NCBI GenBank assembly: GCA_041984885.1
Contig: JBHIXH010000011.1
Span: 1-64,000, forward strand
Length of the DNA: 64,000 nt
DNA from: UBA4486 sp041984885
GTDB lineage: Bacteria; Pseudomonadota; Gammaproteobacteria; Eutrophobiales; Eutrophobiaceae
Direction: 5' to 3'
Below are positions 34,344-42,909 of the stretch, piece by piece. The notes under the pieces are model-generated. The model was not told where the DNA came from and did no database searches. It saw only the letters and a list, made by a program, of their open reading frames with translations. The first letter of the stretch is position 1, and each line of letters begins with the position of its first letter. Made by a program: the position numbers and the translations under genes.

Positions 34344-34511
34344 TGGTAGCCCGGATGACCACCTGAATCTTTGCTTCCGCTGCATGGTGTGGCAGTCAGT
34401 GACTCGTCTGCTGCCACACCTTTTTTAAAGTTTCCCTTACCCCATGCCGCTATCGATCTGGTAGCGCCAATAACCCCGATCCACAATCCAACGCATGCCG
34501 AAGGGGCAGCC

Positions 34512-35306
34512 ATGCTAGACAGCATTCATGACCTGTATATTATTCTCGTTGAGCCTTCGCACACGCAGTCTCATATTATTCGTAAACAGTTCGACGAACT
34601 CGGCATAACGAAATACGAGGAATGCTTCAGCGGTGAGTCGGCGATTCAACGCATAAACCAGGCGAACCCGGATCTGGTGATCGCGGCGATGCATCTGCCG
34701 GATATGACCAGCATTGAACTGGTAAAAAAACTGCGTGAGGACGCATCCACCCGCGACCTGCCGTTCATGTTGATCTCTACCGTCACAATGTTTTCCGAAC
34801 TCGACCCGATCAAACAGGCCGGTGCGACGGCCGTGTTGCCAAAACCGTTTAACAGTGTGCAGTTAAAACAGGCGTTATATACAACGCTGGAAAACCTCAA
34901 TCCGGAGCGAATTGAAATCGAAACGATTGATGTTGAAAACATGAACGTACTTGTCGTTGATGACAGCGGCTTTGCCCGTCGCCAGATCATACGTACGCTG
35001 GGCAAAATGGGCATGGAAAAATTTACCGAGGCCGCAGATGGTCTCGATGCGATCCCGAAGATTGATGCGGAATATTTTGACCTGGTCGTGACCGACTACA
35101 ACATGCCGGAAATGGATGGCAAGTCATTGATTGATTACATCCGTAAACACAGTCATCAACCGTCGGTGCCGGTGTTAATGGTGACGACCGAGGGCAATGT
35201 CAGCAAGCTGGCTGCGGTTGAGCAATCCGGCGTCTCGGCCATTTGTGACAAACCATTCGATGCAAGTGTCGTCAAGGGTATGATCGAAGCCGTCATGGTG
35301 CACTAG
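34512..35306 (+). CDS. Double receiver-domain protein with a degenerate first receiver
   Basis: A 264-residue protein of two CheY-like domains and no output domain. The second (about 144-264) is complete: Asp150-Asp151 (VVDDS), Asp195 (VVTDYNMPEM), Thr in MVTTEG and Lys247 (CDKPFD). In the first (about 8-128) the acidic pair is Glu14-Pro15 (LVEPS) and the phosphorylated Asp is Ala59 (LVIAAMHLPDM), while Lys111 remains; it cannot be phosphorylated in the usual way. AGGGG precedes the ATG at 34512. Partner kinase is unknown; a chemotaxis or regulatory role is possible. It follows the TonB gene by 168 nt with no clear promoter. Confidence 0.85.
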   Translation: MLDSIHDLYIILVEPSHTQSHIIRKQFDELGITKYEECFSGESAIQRINQANPDLVIAAMHLPDMTSIELVKKLREDASTRDLPFMLISTVTMFSELDPIKQAGATAVLPKPFNSVQLKQALYTTLENLNPERIEIETIDVENMNVLVVDDSGFARRQIIRTLGKMGMEKFTEAADGLDAIPKIDAEYFDLVVTDYNMPEMDGKSLIDYIRKHSHQPSVPVLMVTTEGNVSKLAAVEQSGVSAICDKPFDASVVKGMIEAVMVH

Positions 35307-35407
35307 GCACCGCCTGATTCTACCTTTCTCCATCTGTTTTAATACTCGTCAAACGAGGCGAGGCGTGTCCGCGTGGTGTAAACTGCATAAAAAAAACAGT
35401 CAGAGAC

Positions 35408-36154
35408 ATGCACAAGCGTTCGTTCATTCTCATTATCGGTAACGAAATCCTCAGTGGCCGCACGCAGGACATGAACCTGCAATGGCTGGCCAAACGGCTG
35501 GATACAATCGGCGCACCCGTTGCCGAGGCACGCGTAATCCCGGATGACAAACAAACCATCATCGATACGCTGAATCAGGCCCGTGCCGGCTTTGACTATG
35601 TGTTCACCACAGGTGGCATAGGCCCGACACACGATGACATCACGACGGAATGTGTTGCTGCCGCGTTTGATCTTGAAATCGAACGCAACCCCATCGCCCA
35701 GGCAACGCTCGAATCGTATTACCCGGCAAAAGACTTGACCGATGCCCGTTTGAAAATGGCCGATATCCCCGTTGGCGCGTTATTGATCGACAACCCGGTC
35801 AGTGGCGCCCCCGGTTATCAAATTGAGAACGTATTCGTCCTGCCGGGCGTACCGAATATCATGCAGGCCATGTTTGATGGCATAACTGATCGCATTGTCG
35901 GCGGCGAACCGGTATTGACACGTTCTGTTATCACCAATTTACGCGAAGGCCAACTGGCTGATGAGCTGGCGCGTTTGCAGGAGAAATATCCGAACGTGAC
36001 CATCGGCAGTTATCCTTTTTTCAAAAATCGTAAATTTGGTGTGAATCTGATCATGCGTGGTATCGATCAGACGGAACTGGAACAGGTGGAAAGCGATGCC
36101 AAATCAATGGTGCTTGCATTGAACGGAAAAATTCTCGAATCGATCGATACCTGA
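35408..36154 (+). CDS. CinA-like molybdopterin-binding domain protein
   Basis: A 248-residue protein of the COG1058 group (N-terminal half of CinA, like E. coli YfaY). It shows IIGNEILSGRTQDMN at the start, FTTGGIGPTHDDIT with the nucleotide/pterin-binding loop, and VFVLPGVPNIMQAM. There is no C-terminal nicotinamide-nucleotide amidase domain, so it is a stand-alone form. Substrates of this group are related to NAD-derived or ADP-ribose compounds in some members; the exact role here is open. It ends exactly at the start of the CHAD gene. Confidence 0.85.
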   Translation: MHKRSFILIIGNEILSGRTQDMNLQWLAKRLDTIGAPVAEARVIPDDKQTIIDTLNQARAGFDYVFTTGGIGPTHDDITTECVAAAFDLEIERNPIAQATLESYYPAKDLTDARLKMADIPVGALLIDNPVSGAPGYQIENVFVLPGVPNIMQAMFDGITDRIVGGEPVLTRSVITNLREGQLADELARLQEKYPNVTIGSYPFFKNRKFGVNLIMRGIDQTELEQVESDAKSMVLALNGKILESIDT

Positions 36155-37051
36155 ATGTTAAACCCGCAAACCCGCACCGATGTACATGTTAAATCCGTCC
36201 TGATCGATGCACTGGATGACATTCGACGCTTTGAAAAAAAGTTAATCAAGAGCCATTCAGAAAAGGCACTGCATCAGTTTCGTATCAGTGTCAGGAAAAC
36301 CCGTTCGCTGATCGGTCAATGCGACGGGGTAATTGCAACCCATCGCCTGCAACGTTTTCGTCGTGAATTTTCCTGGCTCGGCGGGGTCACGAGTGCCCCA
36401 CGTGACTTCGATGTTTACCTGTTGCGAATTGAAAAAGACCAGCGGATGAAAGACAACGAGGCGCTGCAACCATTCGTCAGCTACATGCAGCAACAGGCCA
36501 CGAACAACCGCGAATACCTGTACGACACGCTTGGCAGCGTGCGTTATAAAAAGTTGATACACGACTGGCAAAAATTTCTGCAACAACCGGTACCACAACA
36601 CAGCCGTCTTGCCCATGCCACCAGCAATGTTACCGATTTCGCCAGGCACAATATCACTGCCTGTCAAAAGCGCGTGTTAAAGCAGGGGAAAAAAATCACG
36701 CAAGACTCCAGCGATGAAGCGGTGCACAACCTGCGCAAGGCGTGTAAAAAATTGCGCTACATGATCGAGTTTTTCAAGGACCTGTATGCCGACAAGAAAA
36801 TAGAAAAACAGATAAAACAATTGAAGCAACTACAGAACCAGCTCGGCGACTTTCAGGACTTGTGTGTGCAGGAGGACATCGTCAACAACTACATCGCCGG
36901 ACTGGATCGCGACATCTGGGCACCGACCCGTACACGTCAAGAAATGGACAAGGTGCGTAACCGGCAAAAAAAAGAGAAACGGAAGATGCATAAGCGAATT
37001 CCGGAGGTGTTTGAAAAATATACACAGGAGAAAAAATCGACCAGGCCTTAA
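36155..37051 (+). CDS. CHAD domain protein
   Basis: A 298-residue all-helical protein with the CHAD fold, which binds polyphosphate and often sits with polyphosphate granules. Conserved pieces are EKALHQFRISVRKTRSLI near residue 37, then a second helical half with EAVHNLRKACKKLRYMIEFF (about 188-207), each carrying the His and basic residues typical of the domain. The C-terminal 50 residues are strongly basic. No fused adenylate-cyclase-like CYTH domain is present. It starts directly after the CinA-like stop. No polyphosphate kinase is in the window, so the granule link is inferred. Confidence 0.87.
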   Translation: MLNPQTRTDVHVKSVLIDALDDIRRFEKKLIKSHSEKALHQFRISVRKTRSLIGQCDGVIATHRLQRFRREFSWLGGVTSAPRDFDVYLLRIEKDQRMKDNEALQPFVSYMQQQATNNREYLYDTLGSVRYKKLIHDWQKFLQQPVPQHSRLAHATSNVTDFARHNITACQKRVLKQGKKITQDSSDEAVHNLRKACKKLRYMIEFFKDLYADKKIEKQIKQLKQLQNQLGDFQDLCVQEDIVNNYIAGLDRDIWAPTRTRQEMDKVRNRQKKEKRKMHKRIPEVFEKYTQEKKSTRP

Positions 37052-37170
37052 AACACCAAATGCATAAATAACGTATTAGTCAAAGTTACACATGGAGCAA
37101 GCAAGCAAAATATATGCAGTTTTATTAATATCAACCAGAATAACTCACGCGGAGTCATGATGCCTGATAT

Positions 37171-37257
37171 TGGTACCGGGAGGGGGAATCGAACCCCCAC
37201 TCTGTCACCAGAACCGGATTTTGAATCCGGCGCGTCTACCAGTTCCGCCATCCCGGC
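37171..37257 (-). tRNA. tRNA-Leu (anticodon CAA), CCA encoded
   Basis: The minus strand gives acceptor GCCGGGA with TCCCGGT (a G-U pair closes the stem), discriminator A and encoded CCA. The anticodon stem CCGGA/TCCGG holds loop TTCAAAA, so the anticodon is CAA and reads UUG. A long variable arm (TCTG-GTGA-CAGA) and T-arm GGGGGTTCGATTCCCCC confirm a class II tRNA. A degenerate partial copy lies upstream at 37308-37400. Confidence 0.95.
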
Positions 37258-37307
37258 AAGGATAAGCAATTAAAATTTCGGTGTTACTATTTCACATGCG
37301 CCGGATA

Positions 37308-37400
37308 GGTTATTTATGAATCCAGCGCGGTCGCTCATCTGCGTCCTGCAGTCGCGACATTTGGACTCCTGTCCATCATCTACCAATTCTCCATCCCGGC
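37308..37400 (-). pseudogene. tRNA-Leu-like copy interrupted by a 48-nt insert
   Basis: Upstream of tRNA-Leu on the same strand, 144 nt apart. The 5' part (37400-37380) reads GCCGGGATGGAGAATTGGTAG, like the real gene with a few changes, and the flank beyond it (to 37407) is also kept. After an insert (about 37330-37377) the copy resumes with GCGCTGGATTCA (near 37328-37317) and TATCCGG, like the anticodon arm with extra bases. The insert carries GGAC-AGGA-GTCC and CTGC-AGGAC-GCAG hairpins. The copy cannot fold as tRNA. The interval 37408-37495 otherwise holds only the queA upstream region. Confidence 0.6.
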
Positions 37401-37495
37401 AAGGATATGCTCTAAGCATCAATTAGCAGGCGGGCAAGTATAAGCCAAGCACATCGCGGGTCAATCGCTGCGCAATTCTGCTAGACTCGCGCCGC

Positions 37496-38518
37496 ATGAA
37501 ACTGAGCGATTTTGATTATGACCTGCCGGAGGCGTTGATCGCGCAATTCCCGTGCACAGACCGTGCGGGCTCACGCCTGTTGCATGTCGACAGCCTCAAT
37601 CAATCGCTGCATGACCGGATTTTTACCGATATCAAATCATTGCTGACCCCGGGTGATCTGCTTGTGTTGAATGACACAAAGGTGATCCCGGCGCGTCTGT
37701 TCGGGCAGAAAGCCACCGGTGGCCAGGTCGAGATCGTCGTCGAGCGCGTATTATCAGAGACGGAGTTTGTCGCGCAGATTAGGGCCAGCAAGACACCGAA
37801 GCCGGATTCGCTGATCCATATAAATAAAGTCCCCGCGCTCAGCGTAATCAACAAGGACGAAGATTTATATCGACTGCGAGTCATCACCGCGACATCGGTC
37901 ATGGCATTGCTGGAACAACATGGCCACGTGCCGTTACCCCCGTATATTAATCGTACCGATGAGTCGCTGGATCTGGACCGCTATCAAACCGTGTACGCAA
38001 AATCACCGGGTGCGGTTGCGGCACCGACGGCCGGCCTGCATTTCACCGAGCAACTATTGAATGAGCTACGCAGCAACGACATCAATATTGTAACGGTCAC
38101 GCTGCATGTCGGTGCCGGCACGTTTCAGCCGGTGCGCGTGGAAAACATTGATGAGCATAAAATGCACTCGGAACGTTACGACGTACCCCAAACCGTTATA
38201 GATGCAATCATGCAAGCACGGCAATCGAACAAACGTGTCATCGCCGTCGGCACGACCGCGTTACGTAGCTTGGAAGCGGCGGCATCATCGGGTGAACTGA
38301 AAGCCGGTTCCGGCGAGACCGATCTGTTTATTATGCCCGGTTTCAAGTTTAAAGTTGTCGATGCGTTGTTGACGAACTTTCATTTACCGCAATCGACGTT
38401 GTTAATGCTGGTGTCGGCGTTTGCCGGTCATGAACTGATACAACGTGCCTACGCGCACGCAGTGGAACAACGCTACCGCTTTTTCAGTTATGGTGATGCG
38501 ATGTTTATAAACAGATAG
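37496..38518 (+). CDS. queA: S-adenosylmethionine:tRNA ribosyltransferase-isomerase
   Basis: Makes epoxyqueuosine in tRNA from the preQ1 base placed by Tgt. The 340-residue product begins LSDFDYDLPEALIAQFP and contains LLVLNDTKVIPARLFG, GHVPLPPYI, AAPTAGLHFTEQLL and LPQSTLLMLVSAFAG, all family signatures. A possible extended -10 (TGC TAGACT, 37479-37487) ends only 8 nt before the ATG and no ribosome site is visible, so the true promoter is probably further up or the message is leaderless. tgt follows 39 nt later. Confidence 0.95.
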   Translation: MKLSDFDYDLPEALIAQFPCTDRAGSRLLHVDSLNQSLHDRIFTDIKSLLTPGDLLVLNDTKVIPARLFGQKATGGQVEIVVERVLSETEFVAQIRASKTPKPDSLIHINKVPALSVINKDEDLYRLRVITATSVMALLEQHGHVPLPPYINRTDESLDLDRYQTVYAKSPGAVAAPTAGLHFTEQLLNELRSNDINIVTVTLHVGAGTFQPVRVENIDEHKMHSERYDVPQTVIDAIMQARQSNKRVIAVGTTALRSLEAAASSGELKAGSGETDLFIMPGFKFKVVDALLTNFHLPQSTLLMLVSAFAGHELIQRAYAHAVEQRYRFFSYGDAMFINR

Positions 38519-38557
38519 CTGTGAGCCATTAGAAAAAAAGACGAAGAAAAGATAAAA

Positions 38558-39661
38558 ATGAAATTCGAAGTAGCAGCACAGGATGGTCAGGCACGCCGCG
38601 GACAAATGACATTTGACCGCGGCGTAGTGCAAACGCCCGCGTTCATGCCGGTCGGCACGTACGGCACGGTCAAGGCGATGACACCGGAAGAGTTAACCGA
38701 CATCGGTGCCGAGATCATTCTCGGCAACACGTTTCATCTGATGTTACGCCCGGGTGCCGAGCGAGTTGACCGTCTTGGTGGTCTGCACCGGTTCATGCAC
38801 TGGGACAAACCGATCCTGACCGACTCCGGTGGCTTCCAGGTGTTCAGCCTGGCGAAACGTCGAAAGATATCGGAAGAAGGAGTCACGTTTCGCTCACCGC
38901 TGGACGGTGCCGAGATCTTTCTCGGGCCGGAACAGGCAATCCGGATTCAGCAACAGCTCGGTGCCGACATCATCATGATCTTCGATGAGTGCACACCGTT
39001 CCCGGCGACGGAGCAGGAAACGCGTGATTCCATGCAATTGTCATTACGCTGGGCGGAACGATCAAAGACCGCGCATGGTGATCATAGCTCGGCATTATTT
39101 GGCATTGTGCAGGGTGGCATGTTCCAGGCGTTACGCGATGAGTCGGCCGATGCATTAATTAACATCGGTTTTGACGGTTATGCGATCGGTGGGTTATCGG
39201 TCGGTGAGCCGACCGAAACGATGCTGGAAATCCTGCAACCGACCACGGCACGACTGCCACAGGACAAACCGCGTTATTTAATGGGTGTCGGCACGCCGGA
39301 AGACATCGTCGAGGCGGTCAGTGTTGGTATTGATATGTTCGATTGCGTCATGCCGACGCGCAATGCACGTAATGGCTTCCTGTTTACCTCGGCAGGCATT
39401 GTCAAGATCCGCAACGCGGCGAACCGTGACAGTGAGCAGCCGCTGGATATGGCATGTGATTGTTATACCTGCAGCCATTACACCCGCGCCTATCTGCATC
39501 ATCTCGACAAGGCGCGCGAGATGCTCGGCGCGCGCCTGAACACGATTCATAACCTGTACTACTACCAGACATTGATGCGGCAACTGCGCGCGGCGATCAG
39601 TGCCGGGGGGCTCGCCGATTTTCGAGCAGAGTTCTATGCGAAGCGGAAAAAACAGGGGTGA
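38558..39661 (+). CDS. tgt: tRNA-guanine transglycosylase
   Basis: Exchanges guanine 34 for preQ1 in tRNAs with GUN anticodons. The 367-residue product has the catalytic Asp89 (LTDSGGFQVFS), GIVQGGMF, the nucleophile region GVGTPEDIVEAV with DMFDCVMPTRNARNG, and the zinc site CDCYTCSHYTRAYLHH. It works directly before QueA in the pathway and lies directly after queA. The yajC promoter lies in the 71-nt gap that follows. Confidence 0.96.
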   Translation: MKFEVAAQDGQARRGQMTFDRGVVQTPAFMPVGTYGTVKAMTPEELTDIGAEIILGNTFHLMLRPGAERVDRLGGLHRFMHWDKPILTDSGGFQVFSLAKRRKISEEGVTFRSPLDGAEIFLGPEQAIRIQQQLGADIIMIFDECTPFPATEQETRDSMQLSLRWAERSKTAHGDHSSALFGIVQGGMFQALRDESADALINIGFDGYAIGGLSVGEPTETMLEILQPTTARLPQDKPRYLMGVGTPEDIVEAVSVGIDMFDCVMPTRNARNGFLFTSAGIVKIRNAANRDSEQPLDMACDCYTCSHYTRAYLHHLDKAREMLGARLNTIHNLYYYQTLMRQLRAAISAGGLADFRAEFYAKRKKQG

Positions 39662-39697
39662 ACGCATTGTGGTTACTGCTTTTTCAAACAGCTTGGG

Positions 39698-39703
39698 TAT
39701 AAT
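39698..39703 (+). promoter_or_regulatory. -10 box of the yajC-secDF promoter
   Basis: Perfect TATAAT followed by AGCGCGCTC and a T run. The -35 region is weak (no TTGACA at 16-18 nt). The GC-rich discriminator resembles those at ndk, ibaG and sspA. It would allow yajC-secD-secF to be expressed apart from queA-tgt. Confidence 0.5.
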
Positions 39704-39732
39704 AGCGCGCTCTTTTTTAGCGGAATTGTTAA

Positions 39733-40062
39733 GTGACTGAATTCTTTATCAATAATGCCTGGGCACAAAGCGCCCCACCGCAAGGCGGCGGCATTGCCGG
39801 TTTTCTACCGCTGCTCATCATCCTGATCGTGTTCTGGTTTTTCCTGATCCGCCCGCAGATGAAGCAGGCGAAGGAACACCGACAGATGGTCGAGGGCCTG
39901 ACAAAAGGTGATGAAGTTGTAACAAACGGCGGTCTGCTCGGCAAGATCAACGAGGTCGGGGACAATTTCATCCTGCTCGAGATCGCCAAAGGTCTGGAAG
40001 TCAAAGTTCAAAAACAAAACGTCTCCGCGACGATGCCGAAAGGCACAGTCAAAACGCTATAA
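39733..40062 (+). CDS. yajC: Sec translocon accessory subunit YajC
   Basis: Small inner-membrane protein of the SecDF-YajC complex. The 109-residue product has one membrane segment (about 20-38, IAGFLPLLIILIVFWFFLI) followed by RPQMKQAKEHRQMVEGLTKGDEV in two parts, the YajC signature. The start is GTG at 39733 with GGA upstream. secD follows 8 nt later. Confidence 0.94.
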   Translation: MTEFFINNAWAQSAPPQGGGIAGFLPLLIILIVFWFFLIRPQMKQAKEHRQMVEGLTKGDEVVTNGGLLGKINEVGDNFILLEIAKGLEVKVQKQNVSATMPKGTVKTL

Positions 40063-40070
40063 ATTAAATA

Positions 40071-41933
40071 ATGAATCGTTACGCCAGTTGGAAATATGTG
40101 CTGATCGTTATACTGGTTGCGATCGGCTGTCTGTATGCATTGCCGAATATTTATGGCAATCAACCCGCGTTACAAGTCACCTCGTCACGCGGCGCCGAAG
40201 CCGGCAGCATGACGCGGCTGACGATCGAAGGCATTCTTGATGAGGCCGGTATCACGCCGGTCGCGATGCAGGAACAGGACGCCGGCCTGTTATTGCGCTT
40301 CGCCAATGAAGAAGACCAGTTACGCGCGCAAAACGCGATCAAGGATGACCCGGTTCTTGGTCCGGATTACGTCGTTGCACTCAATCTTGCCCCGGCCACG
40401 CCCGGCTGGTTACGTGAACTCGGTGCCGAGCCGATGTTTCTTGGTCTCGACCTGCGCGGTGGTGTGCATTTCTTGATGGAAGTGAACATGCCGGCCGCGA
40501 TCGCGAAGGCCGAAGACCGATACCTGTCTGATTTCCGTACCCTGCTGCGTGAAAACAAGGTGCGATACAAAACAATCACGCGGCTGGACGAAGGCGGTGT
40601 GCTGGTTCGCTACAAAGATACAACCGAACAAGTCGCCGGCGACAAGCTGATTGCCGATACCTATTTTGACCTGAACCTGACGCAGCGTGACGCCGCGTTA
40701 AACGAAACGCTGGCGAAGTTGTCCGATGAGGCGCTGCAAGAGACCCGCGAACAGGCGTTACAACAGAACATCACGACACTGCGTAAACGCGTCAACGAAC
40801 TCGGTGTGGCCGAGCCGGTGATACAACGCCAGGGGCAAAACCGCATTGTCGTGCAATTGCCCGGTGTGCAGGACACGGCGCGGGCAAAAGATATTCTTGG
40901 TGCGACCGCAACGCTGGAATTTCGCATGGTCGATGACACGAACAGTCTCGAGGATGCGTTGAATGGTCGTGCACCGATTGGATCGCGCCTGTACAAGATG
41001 CGCGACGGCACACCGATCCTGCTGAAAAAACAGGTATTGCTGACCGGTGACTATATTATTGACGCAGCGTCCGGATTTGATCAGATCTCCGGTGGCCCGG
41101 ATGTCTCGATCACGCTGGATGGGCGCGGCGCGCGCATCTTCAGTCGCGCCACTGCCGATGAAGTCGGCAAACGCATGGCCGTTGTCTTTATCGAGACCAA
41201 GACCGAAACAACAACGCGGTCGGATGGCTCACGTGAGAAGCGTACCGAAACGATTGAAGAGGTGATCAACGCGGCGACGATCCAGGAACAACTGGGTAAA
41301 CGCTTTCATATCACCGGCCTCGATTCTACCGAGGAAGCACGCACGCTGGCGCTGTTACTCCGCGCCGGTGCACTGGCCGCGCCGCTGGAAATCATTGAAG
41401 AACGCACCGTCGGTCCCAGCCTTGGCCAGGACAACATCCAGCAAGGTTTTAACTCGGTCATGATCGGTTTCCTGCTCGTGCTCGTGTTTATGGCGGTTTA
41501 CTACAAGACGTTTGGCCTGTTTGCCGACATTGCATTGACGCTGAACCTGATTTTTATCGTTGCCTTGTTATCGATGTTACAGGCGACGCTGACATTGCCG
41601 GGTATCGCCGGCATCGTCCTGACCGTGGGTATGGCCGTGGATGCAAACGTATTGATCTTCCAGCGTATCCGCGAGGAAATTAACAATGGTAATTCGCCGC
41701 AGGCGAGTATCCATGCCGGTTATGAGAAGGCCTTTTCAACGATTGCCGATGCGAATATCACAACGTTGATCGCCGCGCTGGTGTTGTTCAGTTTTGGCAC
41801 CGGTCCAATCAAGGGCTTTGCGGTGACGCTGTCACTGGGCATCATCAGCTCGATGTTTACCGCGATCATGGTGACGCGGGCCCTGGTCAACCTGACCTAC
41901 GGTGGTCGCAAGCTGCAGAAACTGAGTATCTAG
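40071..41933 (+). CDS. secD: Protein translocase subunit SecD
   Basis: Membrane subunit that uses the proton gradient to pull exported proteins. The 620-residue product has an N-terminal membrane segment, a large periplasmic part with FLGLDLRGGVHFLMEV and TLRKRVNELGVAEPVIQRQG (split in normal blocks), and five C-terminal membrane segments. GMAVDANVLIFQRIREE is the SecD-specific motif. secF starts 1 nt after the stop. Confidence 0.96.
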   Translation: MNRYASWKYVLIVILVAIGCLYALPNIYGNQPALQVTSSRGAEAGSMTRLTIEGILDEAGITPVAMQEQDAGLLLRFANEEDQLRAQNAIKDDPVLGPDYVVALNLAPATPGWLRELGAEPMFLGLDLRGGVHFLMEVNMPAAIAKAEDRYLSDFRTLLRENKVRYKTITRLDEGGVLVRYKDTTEQVAGDKLIADTYFDLNLTQRDAALNETLAKLSDEALQETREQALQQNITTLRKRVNELGVAEPVIQRQGQNRIVVQLPGVQDTARAKDILGATATLEFRMVDDTNSLEDALNGRAPIGSRLYKMRDGTPILLKKQVLLTGDYIIDAASGFDQISGGPDVSITLDGRGARIFSRATADEVGKRMAVVFIETKTETTTRSDGSREKRTETIEEVINAATIQEQLGKRFHITGLDSTEEARTLALLLRAGALAAPLEIIEERTVGPSLGQDNIQQGFNSVMIGFLLVLVFMAVYYKTFGLFADIALTLNLIFIVALLSMLQATLTLPGIAGIVLTVGMAVDANVLIFQRIREEINNGNSPQASIHAGYEKAFSTIADANITTLIAALVLFSFGTGPIKGFAVTLSLGIISSMFTAIMVTRALVNLTYGGRKLQKLSI

Positions 41934-41934
41934 A

Positions 41935-42870
41935 ATGGAACTGATTAATCCGAAACTGTCGTTCAATTTTATGGGAAAGCGCCTGCCAGCGGCCCTGTTT
42001 TCCGCTGTGCTCATCGTTGTCTCGCTGGGTTCGCTGTTTACCCAGGGGTTGAATTTCGGCATCGATTTTACCGGCGGTACGATCGTCGAGGTGGGTTATC
42101 CGGAAGCGGTTGACCTGAATAAGATACGCAATGCCATGGCCGAATCACAGTTCAAAAAAGCCGTCGTGCAATATTACGGAACTGCAAATGACATCCTGAT
42201 TCGCGTACCACCGACGGAAGCGACGAACAGTGCCGAGATCAGTAGCGAGGTACTCGAACTGTTGCAAAAAGAAGGTGCGCAGGCCGAGATGCGCCGGGTT
42301 GAGTTTGTCGGTCCACAGGTCGGCGATGAATTGACCGAAGACGGTGGGCTGGCAATGGTGTACGCGCTGCTGTGTATTCTCGTCTATGTGGCGTTACGAT
42401 TTCAGTTACGTTTCTCTGCCGGTGCCATTGCCGCACTGGTACATGATGTGATCATCACGCTCGGTTTCTTTTCTCTCACGCGTATGGAGTTTGACCTGAG
42501 TGTCCTCGCCGCGATCCTGGCCGTGATTGGTTACTCGCTGAACGATACGATTGTTGTGTTTGATCGTATCCGTGAAAACTTTCATCGTATGCGCAAGGCC
42601 GAACCGATCGATGTGATTAATACTTCGTTAAGTCAGACATTGGGCCGTACCATTATGACGTCGTTGACGACGTTGCTGGTGTTGCTTGCCTTGTTTGTGC
42701 TGGGTGGCGAGATTATTCATTCGTTTGCGACGGCATTGATCGTGGGTGTGTTGATTGGTACCTATTCCTCGTTGTTTGTCGCCAGCCCGGTTACGCTCGC
42801 GCTGGGTGTGACGCACAGGGATTTGATGGTCGTCGAAAAGGAAGGCGCAGAGATCGACACCCGCCCCTGA
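41935..42870 (+). CDS. secF: Protein translocase subunit SecF
   Basis: Partner of SecD. The 311-residue product has the first membrane segment at about 17-36, the GIDFTGGTIVEV periplasmic motif, and five further segments containing VIGYSLNDTIVVFDRIREN, the SecF signature. Last gene before pdxB; no terminator is seen in the 39-nt gap, so read-through to pdxB-purN is possible. Confidence 0.96.
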   Translation: MELINPKLSFNFMGKRLPAALFSAVLIVVSLGSLFTQGLNFGIDFTGGTIVEVGYPEAVDLNKIRNAMAESQFKKAVVQYYGTANDILIRVPPTEATNSAEISSEVLELLQKEGAQAEMRRVEFVGPQVGDELTEDGGLAMVYALLCILVYVALRFQLRFSAGAIAALVHDVIITLGFFSLTRMEFDLSVLAAILAVIGYSLNDTIVVFDRIRENFHRMRKAEPIDVINTSLSQTLGRTIMTSLTTLLVLLALFVLGGEIIHSFATALIVGVLIGTYSSLFVASPVTLALGVTHRDLMVVEKEGAEIDTRP

Positions 42871-42909
42871 ACCCGCCGCGCCAACCCCGTACTCCCACCA
42901 GTTTCCTGA

